Shown: positions 9,700-18,001 of the stretch, piece by piece
How the letters are laid out: each line of letters starts with the position of its first letter
Numbering within the stretch: position 1 is the stretch's first letter
From: Niabella beijingensis
GTDB taxonomy: Bacteria; Bacteroidota; Bacteroidia; Chitinophagales; Chitinophagaceae
NCBI RefSeq assembly: GCF_020034665.1
Contig: NZ_JAIQDI010000002.1
Location: forward strand, 930,001-994,000
Direction of reading: 5' to 3'
DNA length: 64,000 nucleotides
Notes under the pieces: generated by a model
Told to the model about the DNA's origin: nothing
The model's input: the letters and a program-made list of their open reading frames with translations, nothing else
Database searches by the model: none
Position numbers and translations under genes: made by a program

Positions 9700-9719
9700 T
9701 GTACGGCAAAATCCGTACA
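9700..9719 (+). promoter_or_regulatory. Hairpin in the L31 mRNA leader
   Basis: Seven base pairs (9700-9706 with 9713-9719, core GTACGG/CCGTAC) close a 6-nt loop CAAAAT about 20 bases before the L31 start codon. Position and shape fit a ribosomal-protein autoregulatory leader, but no such structure is known to me for this phylum. Confidence 0.45.
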
Positions 9720-9739
9720 ACCTTAAAAATCATATAGTT

Positions 9740-9988
9740 ATGAAACAAGGTCTCCATCCTGAAAATTACCGTCTGGTGGTTTTTAAAGACATGAGTAACG
9801 GCGATACCTTTTTAAGCCGCTCTACAGCAAATTCAAAGGAAACGGTCCAGTGGGAAGACGGCAACGAATATCCTGTAATAAAACTGGAAATTTCAAGCAC
9901 TTCTCACCCCTTCTTTACCGGTAAAAACATGCTGGTGGATACTGCGGGCCGTATTGATAAATTCAAAAGAAAATACGCGAAGAAATAA
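9740..9988 (+). CDS. rpmE2: 50S ribosomal protein L31, type B
   Basis: Ribosomal protein L31 of 82 residues. It begins [21 protein letters not shown] and has the conserved SHPFFTGK. It has no CxxC zinc-ribbon cysteines, so it is the zinc-independent type. The start is ATG 9740; the frame is open upstream from 9629, but that part carries the promoter. It is monocistronic, with its own promoter, hairpin leader and terminator. Confidence 0.95.
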   Translation: MKQGLHPENYRLVVFKDMSNGDTFLSRSTANSKETVQWEDGNEYPVIKLEISSTSHPFFTGKNMLVDTAGRIDKFKRKYAKK

Positions 9989-10013
9989 TCTGGTGCTTTT
10001 CTACGATTTTTAT

Positions 10014-10040
10014 AAACCCCGGTCATCCGGGGTTTTGTTT
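10014..10040 (+). terminator. Terminator of rpmE2
   Basis: Nine-base-pair stem AAACCCCGG/CCGGGGTTT (10014-10022 with 10027-10035), loop TCAT, followed by TGTTTT. Confidence 0.85.
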
Positions 10041-10076
10041 TACCCTTGTTTCTGTTTATCTTAGACACCTCAATTT

Positions 10077-11213
10077 ATGCGTGCAGTCATTTTCACCCAT
10101 AAGCAGTACAGGGCGGAGCTTCTTTTCCCTTTTAGTCTTACTACTGCGGTAGAGGAAATGCCCGCCGGCATGCTCACCAACCGGCGGCGCTGGGAGCTGA
10201 TTGCGGCAACCGCTTTAAAAAGTGACCCCAATGCCTGCTGGCACATTCCCGCCCATCTCGTACCATCAGAAGCCGTGGTGTCCCTTCTCAATACCCTTTC
10301 CCCGGGAGCGTCGTTGCAGTTTGAGAACGGGGCCGTAGCGGGTTATGGCTCCATGGATACGGTATTCGACGGCGGTGCGGCGGTACCGGCAGGGACGGCC
10401 TCCTTCCTGGAATACAGCTGGGATATCTTTGAAAGAAATGTGGCCCTCCTCCAGTTTGATTTTTCCCTGCTTACAGCGGGGCGCCGCTCGGCGCCACTGC
10501 GTGAGGGCAACCGTTGTACCAATGAAGCAGCGGTGTTTATTGAGGAAGGGGCGGATGTGCGTTTTTCCATCATCAATGCCGAAGAAGGCCCGGTGTATAT
10601 TTCAAAGAACGCACTCGTTATGGAAGGTACCTGCATCCGGGGACCGGTTTTTATCGGTGAAAATGCCGTGGTAAAAATGGGCTCGAAGATCTACGGGGGA
10701 ACCACCATCGGCCATGATTGTACGGTGGGCGGAGAGATCAAGAACAGCGTGTTCTTCCCCTTCTCGAACAAAGGGCACGACGGATATGTGGGGGACTCGG
10801 TGATCGGTCACTGGTGCAACCTTGGCGGGGGAACCACTACCAGCAATATGAAGAATACCGCAGGTCGCATCCGCATCGAACTTCCCACCGGGGCGGTGAA
10901 AGCAGGAACCAAGTGCGGCGTGCTGATGGGCGATTATTCCCGCGCAGCGATCAACAGCTCTTTTAATACCGGAACGGTTACGGGGATCTGCTCCAATATT
11001 TTTGGAAACGGATTGACCCCGAAATGGATCCCTTCCTTTTCCTGGGGCTATGATACAGCGATTGCCTACGACCTGGAAAACGCGCTTGCCCACCTGGAGC
11101 GGTGGATGCAGACAAAGAAGCAGGTACTTACGGATACCGAACGAAATTTAATTACCCATATTTATAATCAACAAAAACAAAGAAATCATGAGACAGCAAA
11201 TAGCAGCGGCTAA
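10077..11213 (+). CDS. GlmU-like putative sugar nucleotidyltransferase / acyltransferase
   Basis: Protein of 378 residues of the alternative bacterial GlmU family found in Bacteroidota. The N-terminal half (about 1-150) is a divergent nucleotidyltransferase-like region. From about residue 155 to 340 there is a left-handed beta-helix of hexapeptide repeats (GPVYISKNALV, GPVFIGENAVV, STTIGHD-like turns, GGGTTTSN). It is proposed to make UDP-GlcNAc from glucosamine-1-phosphate for peptidoglycan and lipid A. It overlaps tpiA by 26 bases. Whether both reactions are retained is not visible. Confidence 0.8.
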   Translation: MRAVIFTHKQYRAELLFPFSLTTAVEEMPAGMLTNRRRWELIAATALKSDPNACWHIPAHLVPSEAVVSLLNTLSPGASLQFENGAVAGYGSMDTVFDGGAAVPAGTASFLEYSWDIFERNVALLQFDFSLLTAGRRSAPLREGNRCTNEAAVFIEEGADVRFSIINAEEGPVYISKNALVMEGTCIRGPVFIGENAVVKMGSKIYGGTTIGHDCTVGGEIKNSVFFPFSNKGHDGYVGDSVIGHWCNLGGGTTTSNMKNTAGRIRIELPTGAVKAGTKCGVLMGDYSRAAINSSFNTGTVTGICSNIFGNGLTPKWIPSFSWGYDTAIAYDLENALAHLERWMQTKKQVLTDTERNLITHIYNQQKQRNHETANSSG

Positions 11214-11949
11214 CTGGAAGATGAATTTAACGTATGTAGAAGGGCAGCAATTGCTAAAAGATATTCTGGACGAGAACATCGAAACAACCGAAAACCAGGT
11301 AGTGATCTTTGGTATTCCGTTTCCTTACCTGATGACGGCAAATGAAAAAGTAAATACGTTAAAGAACTTTTATGTGGCCGCACAGAACTGCTCCAATAAA
11401 AAATCGGGAGCTTATACCGGGGAGGTTTCTGTAGACATGCTGCAGTCGCTGAACATCAAGTATTGCATCATTGGTCACAGCGAGCGCCGGGAATATTTTA
11501 ACGAGACCAACCTGGAAATTTCCGAAAAGCTGGATCTCTTGCTGGGTGCAGGCTTGAAGCCCATTTTCTGCTGTGGTGAACCACTGAGTGTACGCGAAGC
11601 CGGTACGCAAAATGAATATGTGGAAAAACAGCTCCGGGAATCATTGTTCCATTTATCAGCCGAAGACCTGAAGAATGTGGTGATCGCTTATGAACCCATC
11701 TGGGCGATCGGTACCGGGAAGACCGCAACTACAGAGCAGGCACAGGAAATACATGCTTACCTGCGTTCTGTAATCGCAAAACAATATGGCCAGGAAGCAG
11801 CAGAGGATATTTCCATTCTTTACGGAGGCAGTGTAAAAGCCGGTAATGCAAAAGAGCTGTTCAGCTGTCCGGATGTGGATGGTGGCCTGGTAGGCGGCGC
11901 ATCACTGGTTGCCGTGGATTTTGTGGAGATCATCAAATCCTTAAAATAA
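11188..11949 (+). CDS. tpiA: Triosephosphate isomerase
   Basis: Glycolytic TIM-barrel enzyme (253 residues) that interconverts dihydroxyacetone phosphate and glyceraldehyde-3-phosphate. All catalytic elements are present: the lysine in ANWKMN, the histidine in IIGHSERR, the glutamate in AYEPIWAIGTG, and the phosphate-gripping YGGSV. The start codon lies inside the end of the GlmU-like gene, so the two are probably translationally coupled. Confidence 0.97.
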   Translation: MRQQIAAANWKMNLTYVEGQQLLKDILDENIETTENQVVIFGIPFPYLMTANEKVNTLKNFYVAAQNCSNKKSGAYTGEVSVDMLQSLNIKYCIIGHSERREYFNETNLEISEKLDLLLGAGLKPIFCCGEPLSVREAGTQNEYVEKQLRESLFHLSAEDLKNVVIAYEPIWAIGTGKTATTEQAQEIHAYLRSVIAKQYGQEAAEDISILYGGSVKAGNAKELFSCPDVDGGLVGGASLVAVDFVEIIKSLK

Positions 11950-11960
11950 GCAGGGAACAA

Positions 11961-13103
11961 ATGCTGAAGGTGCTTTGGCTTTGCAGCTGGTACCCCAATA
12001 AAGTAGCTCCTTTTGAAGGGGATTTTGTACAGCGCCATGCGCAGGCAGCTTCTTTATACAATCAGATTCATGTTATTAAAGTGACGCCCGATCCGGAAGG
12101 GAAGGGCGTCACTTCTGTATTACGGGAAAATCCCGGATACCCGCACCTTATCGAGGAACACATCTATTATCCTAAAAGGCCGGGTATTGCCGGGAAACTG
12201 CGGTCCTATTTTTACTGGTACCATCTTTATAAAAAAGCGGTCACGCGCTACATCAGCACCAACGGAAAACCGGACCTGGTTCATGTGCATATTCCGTTTA
12301 AATCAGGATTAATTGCGCAGTGGATCAAAAAAAAGTATGGGATCCCGTATGTAGTAACAGAGCATTGGGGCGGATATAACACACAGGTAGAAAACAATTA
12401 CCGGCAGCGGCCGTTTTGGTTCCGGCAGGTGATCAGGGATACACTGAAGAACGCTGCTGCAGTACATTCCGTAAGCCGGTACCTTGGTGTCCGGCTTCGG
12501 GAATGGGTATGGCCCGTAGAATATACAGTTATTCCCAACGTAGTAAATACCCGGTTATTTTTTGCAGGACCTCCAAAAACAGGAAACAGCTTTGACCTGC
12601 TGCATATTTCAACAGGGGCTTCTGTTAAGAATGTACAGGGGATCATTAACGCCTTCCTGAAGCTGGATCCGCTGGTGTATTCTCTTAAATTACTCGGCCT
12701 GACCGAGGCGCTTAAAGCACAGCTGCGGCGCGAATATCCGCAGGTGCTGTCGGAAGGGACCGTTTCCTATGAACAGGTAGGGGAAGAACTGCGGAAAAGC
12801 AATGCATTGCTCATTTTCAGTCATGCTGAGAATTCACCCTGTGTGATCGGCGAAGCCCTTTGCTGCGGAGTGCCGGTAATTGCAACGGATGTGGGGGGGA
12901 TTGCCGAGCTTGTCGATGCCTCAGACGGGATCCTGGTAACCGCCGGCGATGAGGAAGGGCTGGTGGCTGCAATTGAGCGTATGTACGCGGATTATATGTA
13001 TTTCCCCGATCAGCTGGCTGAAAAGGCCGCGGAACGTTATTCCTACCAGGCAATTGGTAAACAATTTGACGAATGGTACCGGATATCACTTAGCCCGCAA
13101 TAA
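11961..13103 (+). CDS. Glycosyltransferase family 4 protein
   Basis: GT-B fold glycosyltransferase of 380 residues. The N-terminal domain has LWLCSWYPNKVAPFEGDFVQRHA, typical of capsule or LPS transferases, with an internal HVHIPFKSG and TEHWGG. The C-terminal donor domain has HAENSPCVIGEALCCGVPVIATDVGG, with the two glutamates of the E-x6-E motif. It starts 11 bases after tpiA and is probably in the same transcript. Donor and acceptor sugars are unknown. It may take part in surface polysaccharide or glycoprotein synthesis. Confidence 0.87.
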   Translation: MLKVLWLCSWYPNKVAPFEGDFVQRHAQAASLYNQIHVIKVTPDPEGKGVTSVLRENPGYPHLIEEHIYYPKRPGIAGKLRSYFYWYHLYKKAVTRYISTNGKPDLVHVHIPFKSGLIAQWIKKKYGIPYVVTEHWGGYNTQVENNYRQRPFWFRQVIRDTLKNAAAVHSVSRYLGVRLREWVWPVEYTVIPNVVNTRLFFAGPPKTGNSFDLLHISTGASVKNVQGIINAFLKLDPLVYSLKLLGLTEALKAQLRREYPQVLSEGTVSYEQVGEELRKSNALLIFSHAENSPCVIGEALCCGVPVIATDVGGIAELVDASDGILVTAGDEEGLVAAIERMYADYMYFPDQLAEKAAERYSYQAIGKQFDEWYRISLSPQ

Positions 13104-13135
13104 CAGGAATCGGGAAGAAGGGTATACTGTATGAA

Positions 13136-14323
13136 TTAATTTATCGATACGTAATTCTGCACGTCCGGCGCTGAGATGGTTTTGCCGCTCAGAATTACCA
13201 GGCGCTCTACTACGTTCCGGAGCTCACGGATGTTGCCCGTCCAGTTGTATTGCTGCAGCAGCTCGATAGCACCGCCGTCGATGCCTTTTTTGGCAATACC
13301 GTAGTCTTTACAGATATCATCCAGGAACTGGTCAACAAGGAGCGGGATATCATCCCTGCGGTCGTTCAGTGAAGGCACGTTGATAAGGATCACGCTAAGC
13401 CGGTGGTACAGATCCAGCCGGAAATTTTTATCTTCCACTTCCTGCAGCAGGTCTTTATTGGTTGCAGCAATCACCCGTACATCTACATTGATATCCTTGT
13501 CTGCGCCTACCCGGGTGATCTTTCCTTCCTGTAGGGCCCTTAGAACTTTTGCCTGGGCATTCAGGCTCATATCCCCGATCTCGTCCAGGAACAGCGTACC
13601 GCCATTGGCCTGTTCAAATTTCCCGATACGTTGTTTTATAGCTGAAGTAAAAGATCCCTTTTCGTGTCCGAATAATTCAGATTCAATCAGTTCGGTTGGT
13701 ATTGCAGCGCAGTTCACCTCTACCAGGGGACTGTTGGAGCGGTTGCTTAATTCATGGATCCATCGTGCCACCAGTTCTTTACCCACACCGTTGGCACCGG
13801 TTACCAGCACTCTTGCCTCGGTGGGTGCCACTTTGTTGATGGTCTCTTTTATCTTCTGGATAGGAGCAGAAGTACCCACAATTTCCTGGACCTTGGATAC
13901 TTTTTTCCGCAGCACTTTGGTTTCGGTAACCAGGGTCGTGCGTTCCAGTGCATTACGGATGGTGATCAGCAGGCGGTTCAGGTCCGGGGGTTTTGAAATG
14001 AAATCATAAGCGCCCTTTTTAACCGCTTCCACCGCTGTTTCGATGTTGCCATGTCCGGAGATCATAATAACGGGGATGTCGGGGGCAGCAGCACTTGCTT
14101 TTTCCAGGAACTCGATGCCGTCCATCTTCGGCATTTTGATATCGCAGAGAACTGCATTGAAGGCCTTTTCTGAAAACAGTTTGAGTCCTTCCTCTCCGTC
14201 AACGGCCTCAGTTACCCTATATCCCTCAAACGAAAGGATCTCTGAAAGCGTTTTTCTGATGGACGCTTCATCATCAATAATCAGGATCTCCTGTTGATTA
14301 TCGTTGGTTTTACTTTTCGGCAC
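13136..14323 (-). CDS. NtrC-type response regulator lacking the HTH domain
   Basis: 395 residues. The REC domain (about 11-125) has phospho-acceptor Asp61 in LCDIKMP. The AAA+ sigma-54 interaction domain (about 148-375) has Walker A TGANGVGKE (175-183), Walker B TLFLDEIGD, and arginine-finger region RLDLYHRLS. The loop that should read GAFTGA and contact sigma-54 reads GSFTSA (223-228). After the GNIRELRN motif only about 30 residues remain, so the Fis-type helix-turn-helix of NtrC is missing. It could act on sigma-54 without binding DNA, or by another route. No histidine kinase is adjacent. Confidence 0.88.
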   Translation of the reverse strand: MPKSKTNDNQQEILIIDDEASIRKTLSEILSFEGYRVTEAVDGEEGLKLFSEKAFNAVLCDIKMPKMDGIEFLEKASAAAPDIPVIMISGHGNIETAVEAVKKGAYDFISKPPDLNRLLITIRNALERTTLVTETKVLRKKVSKVQEIVGTSAPIQKIKETINKVAPTEARVLVTGANGVGKELVARWIHELSNRSNSPLVEVNCAAIPTELIESELFGHEKGSFTSAIKQRIGKFEQANGGTLFLDEIGDMSLNAQAKVLRALQEGKITRVGADKDINVDVRVIAATNKDLLQEVEDKNFRLDLYHRLSVILINVPSLNDRRDDIPLLVDQFLDDICKDYGIAKKGIDGGAIELLQQYNWTGNIRELRNVVERLVILSGKTISAPDVQNYVSIN

Positions 14324-14395
14324 GGAGTTATTTTAGTTTATGTTGAGAAATAAAATGAGCGGCTCTTCAAAAATACTATTCGGAAGACCCGGATC

Positions 14396-15385
14396 CTATT
14401 TCTTCAGGTACATTACTTCTTTCACCAGTTTTACGGTCCTGGGCACATCGGGTAAAGCGGCAGCAACCAGGTTCGGCGCATAGTGCAGCGGTGCATCGGC
14501 TGCGGTGATCCTGCGGATCGGAGCATCCAGGAAGTCGAACGCATCCTTTTGTACCCGGTAAGAGATCTCGGAAGATACGGAAGCGAACGGCCATTGTTCT
14601 TCCACGATCACCAGCCGGTTTGTTTTACGCACACTGGCGAGGATGGTATCCATATCCAGCGGGCGGATGGTCCTCAGGTCGATCACCTCGGCACTGATCC
14701 CTTCTTTTTCCAGCTCTGCAGCAGCACCGAGTGCCACTTTCATCATTTTATTAAACGAAATAATGGTTACATCCGTTCCTGCTTTTTTTATATCCGCCTT
14801 GCCCAGCTCAATGTAGTATTCTTCTTCCGGAACCTCCATTTTATCACCATACATGGTTTCACTTTCCATAAACATCACCGGGTCTTCTTCGTAGCGGATG
14901 GCTTGCTTTAAAAGCCCTTTAGCGTCGTATGGGTTACTTGGAGAAACTACTTTAATACCGGGGATATTTGCATACAGCGATTCAAAAGCGGTAGAGTGTT
15001 GTGCACCCAATTGTCCGGCAGAGCCGTTCCCACCTCTGAAAACAATAGGACATGATAACTGTCCGCCACTCATTGCCAGCATTTTAGAGGCAGTATTTAA
15101 AATTTGATCTAAGGCAAGAACCGCAAAGTTCCAGGTCATGAATTCCACGATCGGACGGAGGCCGCTTTGAGCAGCACCTACGCCAACGGCTGCAAAACCC
15201 AATTCGGAAATAGGGGTGTCGATCACCCTTTTTTCACCAAATTCGGCCAGCATTCCCTGGCTCACTTTGTAAGCACCATTGTACTCGGCCACTTCCTCAC
15301 CCATGAGAAACACACGGTCGTCTCTTCTCATTTCTTCGTTCATTGCCTCTCTGAGGGCTTCCCTGAAAGCTATACTCCTTGCCAT
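14396..15385 (-). CDS. pdhB: Pyruvate dehydrogenase E1 component, beta subunit
   Basis: 329-residue beta subunit of a heterotetrameric E1 that decarboxylates pyruvate (or a branched-chain 2-oxoacid) using thiamine diphosphate. Signatures include GEEVAEYNGAYKVSQG, DTPISE, the EFMTWNFA segment and HYAPNL near the end. The matching alpha subunit is not adjacent; a pdhA gene begins at 63343, almost 48 kb away. No E2 or E3 gene is in the window. It stands alone on this strand. Confidence 0.93.
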   Translation of the reverse strand: MARSIAFREALREAMNEEMRRDDRVFLMGEEVAEYNGAYKVSQGMLAEFGEKRVIDTPISELGFAAVGVGAAQSGLRPIVEFMTWNFAVLALDQILNTASKMLAMSGGQLSCPIVFRGGNGSAGQLGAQHSTAFESLYANIPGIKVVSPSNPYDAKGLLKQAIRYEEDPVMFMESETMYGDKMEVPEEEYYIELGKADIKKAGTDVTIISFNKMMKVALGAAAELEKEGISAEVIDLRTIRPLDMDTILASVRKTNRLVIVEEQWPFASVSSEISYRVQKDAFDFLDAPIRRITAADAPLHYAPNLVAAALPDVPRTVKLVKEVMYLKK

Positions 15386-15541
15386 ATTTAGTAAATTGTC
15401 ATTTTAAGAGTGGCAAATTTAAGTGAGAAGTGCCAGAATACCAAAGAAGGATTGTTTCGCCTGATGGTTTAAAGTTCTTTCAGACGGCCGATTGCCGGCC
15501 CGGAAGAATTTGTTAATTTTCAATCATAAAAAGGTTTCCCG

Positions 15542-16444
15542 ATGGCACATGTGCATGAAGTGGAGCGGTCTGCCGGAAGCAGGCATAAGAAAAAGCTGAT
15601 ACTGGTTTTGATCATCACCGGCGTTTATCTTGCAGCCGAGGTGATCGGTGGTATTCTCACCAAAAGCCTGGCCCTTTGGGCAGATGCCGGTCATATGCTC
15701 ACAGATGCCGGCGGCCTTGTGCTGGCGCTGCTGGCCATCCGTTACGGAGAACGTTCACCAACACCCGGACGCACTTATGGCTATTACCGGGCCGAGATCC
15801 TGGCAGCGCTGACCAATGCCGTGGTACTGATCGGGATATCCCTGTATATCCTTTACGAAGCCTACCAGCGGTTTCAGGATCCGCCCAAAGTGGAAGGCGG
15901 AATGATGATGCTGATCGCCGTGGTGGGATTAATAGTAAACCTTGCGGGACTCTATATCCTCCGGAAAGATTCGAAGGAGAGCCTGAATATGAAAGGTGCG
16001 TATTTTGAGGTGTTGTCAGACATGCTCACTTCTGTTGCAGTGATTGCCGGCGGTGCCATCATGTTGTTTACCGGGTGGTATTATATTGATCCGATCCTCT
16101 CTGCAGGTATCGGGTTGTTTATCCTGCCGCGTACCTGGGGGTTATTAAAAGAATCGGTAGGGGTTTTGCTGGAAGGCACTCCGAAAGATATAAAGATCGA
16201 ACAATTGCGGAGCGATCTGTTGCAGTTGGCGGGCGTGATTGCCGTGCATGATCTGCATGTGTGGACCATCACTTCCGGGATGCCCGTGCTGACCGTTCAC
16301 CTGGTATATCAAAAAGATGCAGACGCCATGGAAGTATTACAGGAGGCGCAACGCTTACTGGGCGGGCAGTACGGGATACGGCATACCACGATACAAACAG
16401 AGCGGGAGGGCATTGCACTGAAGGAGGAAGGCATCCATCAATAA
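15542..16444 (+). CDS. Cation diffusion facilitator, CzcD/ZnT type
   Basis: Inner-membrane metal/proton antiporter of 300 residues with about six membrane segments (first near 18-38) and a cytosolic ferredoxin-like domain from about residue 208. Transmembrane helix 2 has the metal-site HxxxD in WADAGHMLTDAGG. Helix 5 has ExxxD (EVLSDMLTS) where YiiP and many others have HxxxD. This E form is also seen in many CzcD relatives. The C-terminal VHDLHVW matches the family. It probably exports zinc, cobalt or cadmium. It is flanked by single-gene units. Confidence 0.9.
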   Translation: MAHVHEVERSAGSRHKKKLILVLIITGVYLAAEVIGGILTKSLALWADAGHMLTDAGGLVLALLAIRYGERSPTPGRTYGYYRAEILAALTNAVVLIGISLYILYEAYQRFQDPPKVEGGMMMLIAVVGLIVNLAGLYILRKDSKESLNMKGAYFEVLSDMLTSVAVIAGGAIMLFTGWYYIDPILSAGIGLFILPRTWGLLKESVGVLLEGTPKDIKIEQLRSDLLQLAGVIAVHDLHVWTITSGMPVLTVHLVYQKDADAMEVLQEAQRLLGGQYGIRHTTIQTEREGIALKEEGIHQ

Positions 16445-16478
16445 GACAACGCTGCAGCGGGGGCTTTCTTCGCCGATA

Positions 16479-16486
16479 TAAATTTG
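16479..16486 (+). promoter_or_regulatory. Promoter -7 box of the YpdA-like gene
   Basis: TAAATTTG is an exact TAnnTTTG match, 32 bases before the ATG. No good -33 box was seen. Confidence 0.45.
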
Positions 16487-16518
16487 GGATTTGAAACCCG
16501 ATACTGGAAATTTGCAGG

Positions 16519-17487
16519 ATGCAGCATTTTTCGATCATTATTATAGGCGGTGGCCCCATTGGACTGGCCTGCGCTCTTGAAGCCCAAAAGGCGGGAATGG
16601 ATTATGTGATTTTGGAAAAGGGCAGTCTGGTGAATTCCCTTTACAACTACCCGGTGAATATGACTTTTTTTTCCACATCCGAGCGGCTGGAAATAGGAGG
16701 GGTGCCTTTTGTTTCCAATAATCCCAAACCGACCCGGAACGAAGCCCTGGAATATTACCGGAGGGTAACCAGCTCGTTCCATCTTAACATACGGCTGTTT
16801 GAGACCGTGCAGCAGGTGACCCGGACCGTGGATCTTTTTGAAGTGGTAACAACGCGGGAGACCTATACCGCTGATCATATTATTATTGCTACCGGTTTTT
16901 ACGACATTCCTTACCTGCTTAATGTGCCGGGGGAAGAATTGCCGAAAGTGACCCATTATTATAAGGATCCGCATTTTTATGCCTTCCAGGATGTGATCGT
17001 CGTCGGAGCCATGAACTCCGGTGTGGACGCGGCCCTTGAAACCTGGCGGAAAGGAGCGCGGGTGACGATGGTAGTGCGCGGCCCGGAAATTGGTACCCGC
17101 GTAAAATACTGGGTACGGCCGGATATTGAAAACCGGATCAAAGAAGGGGCTATAAAAGCATACTTCAATTCCACCATAAGAGAAATCAGAACCGATGCGG
17201 TGGATATTGATACCCCGGAGGGAACAGTAACAATAAAAAATGATTTTGTGATTGCCGCCACCGGCTACCAGCCCAATCTTCAGTTTTTAAAACAGACCGG
17301 TATTAAGCTGAGTGATGATGAAGTGCAATGCCCGGTACTGGATCCGGATACCCACGAATCCAGTGTGAAAGGGATTTACCTGGCGGGGGTGATCTGCGGC
17401 GGCATGAATACCCACCGGCTTTTTATCGAGAACTCAAGGGAGCATGCTGTAAAGATCATTAAAGCGATCCGGCGGGCGCAGCACTAA
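16519..17487 (+). CDS. ypdA: YpdA-type FAD-dependent bacillithiol disulfide reductase
   Basis: Flavoprotein of 322 residues with an N-terminal FAD Rossmann motif IIGGGPIGLA and a second nucleotide-binding segment VVGAMNSGVDAA for NADPH. The segment YPVNMTFFSTSERLEIGG is diagnostic for YpdA over thioredoxin reductase, and there is no CxxC redox pair. YpdA reduces oxidised bacillithiol, a low-molecular-weight thiol known from some Bacteroidota. No bsh biosynthesis genes are in this window, so the thiol is inferred from family only. Confidence 0.85.
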   Translation: MQHFSIIIIGGGPIGLACALEAQKAGMDYVILEKGSLVNSLYNYPVNMTFFSTSERLEIGGVPFVSNNPKPTRNEALEYYRRVTSSFHLNIRLFETVQQVTRTVDLFEVVTTRETYTADHIIIATGFYDIPYLLNVPGEELPKVTHYYKDPHFYAFQDVIVVGAMNSGVDAALETWRKGARVTMVVRGPEIGTRVKYWVRPDIENRIKEGAIKAYFNSTIREIRTDAVDIDTPEGTVTIKNDFVIAATGYQPNLQFLKQTGIKLSDDEVQCPVLDPDTHESSVKGIYLAGVICGGMNTHRLFIENSREHAVKIIKAIRRAQH

Positions 17488-17488
17488 C

Positions 17489-17995
17489 TCAGGAAAGCCG
17501 GCGTTCATATTTCTGTTCTTTCAGTGTTTTCCCCATGCTGACCGTCTCCTTTTCGGCGGTTAATATAAATCCGTATTTTCTGTACAGCGCTGCTGCGGTA
17601 TGCTGTTCAGCAGTGGTCCATAAAAAAACAGCGCGGGCATTTTGTGCGCTTAAAAAATCAAAACCCTGCCGGAGGAGGACATGACCCAGTCCTTTGCCGC
17701 GGAATGCCGGCGACAAAACAAAAAAACGCAATTGATAAACATGCGGCTCCCGGTGCATCAGGATAAGCGAACCAACAATAGTACCGTTGTGCTCACAGAG
17801 CCAGCATCCGTCCGAGGCCGGATCAAAACGCCGGCTGAATTCTTCCAGCCCTTCTTCCACATAATGAAAAAAAGCAGGACCATAGCCATATTCGCTGGCA
17901 TAAACCTCCTGATGCAGTTTCAGAATGGCTTCAGGATCGGTATCCGCAAACCTGGTCCGGATACTGATACCTGTGGGAAGGGTTGGAGCTGTCAT
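17489..17995 (-). CDS. GNAT family N-acetyltransferase
   Basis: 168-residue acyl-CoA N-acyltransferase. The acetyl-CoA binding motif A is seen in FRGKGLGHVLLRQGFDF, and the beta-5 region in AVFLWTTAEQHTAAALYRKYGF. The layout resembles the GNAT half of MarR-GNAT proteins, but no MarR domain is present. The substrate is unknown. It ends two bases from the convergent ypdA gene and is followed on its upstream side by the thiolase gene on the same strand. Confidence 0.85.
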   Translation of the reverse strand: MTAPTLPTGISIRTRFADTDPEAILKLHQEVYASEYGYGPAFFHYVEEGLEEFSRRFDPASDGCWLCEHNGTIVGSLILMHREPHVYQLRFFVLSPAFRGKGLGHVLLRQGFDFLSAQNARAVFLWTTAEQHTAAALYRKYGFILTAEKETVSMGKTLKEQKYERRLS

Positions 17996-18001
17996 AACCG
18001 G

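Larger units (their letters stand above)
9365..9739. other. 375-base intergenic region holding the L31 promoter and leader
   Basis: The first 280 bases show nothing recognisable. A 77-codon open frame at 9427-9660 has no protein-like conservation and was rejected. The last 95 bases hold a strong promoter and a hairpin leader, listed separately. Confidence 0.5.

Noticed and set aside
10602..11093. 163-codon minus-strand frame opposite the GlmU-like gene
   Set aside because: Shadow of the hexapeptide-repeat region, whose periodicity creates open frames on both strands.
13380..14009. 209-codon plus-strand frame opposite the NtrC-like gene
   Set aside because: Serine- and arginine-rich shadow of the AAA+ domain with no independent support.
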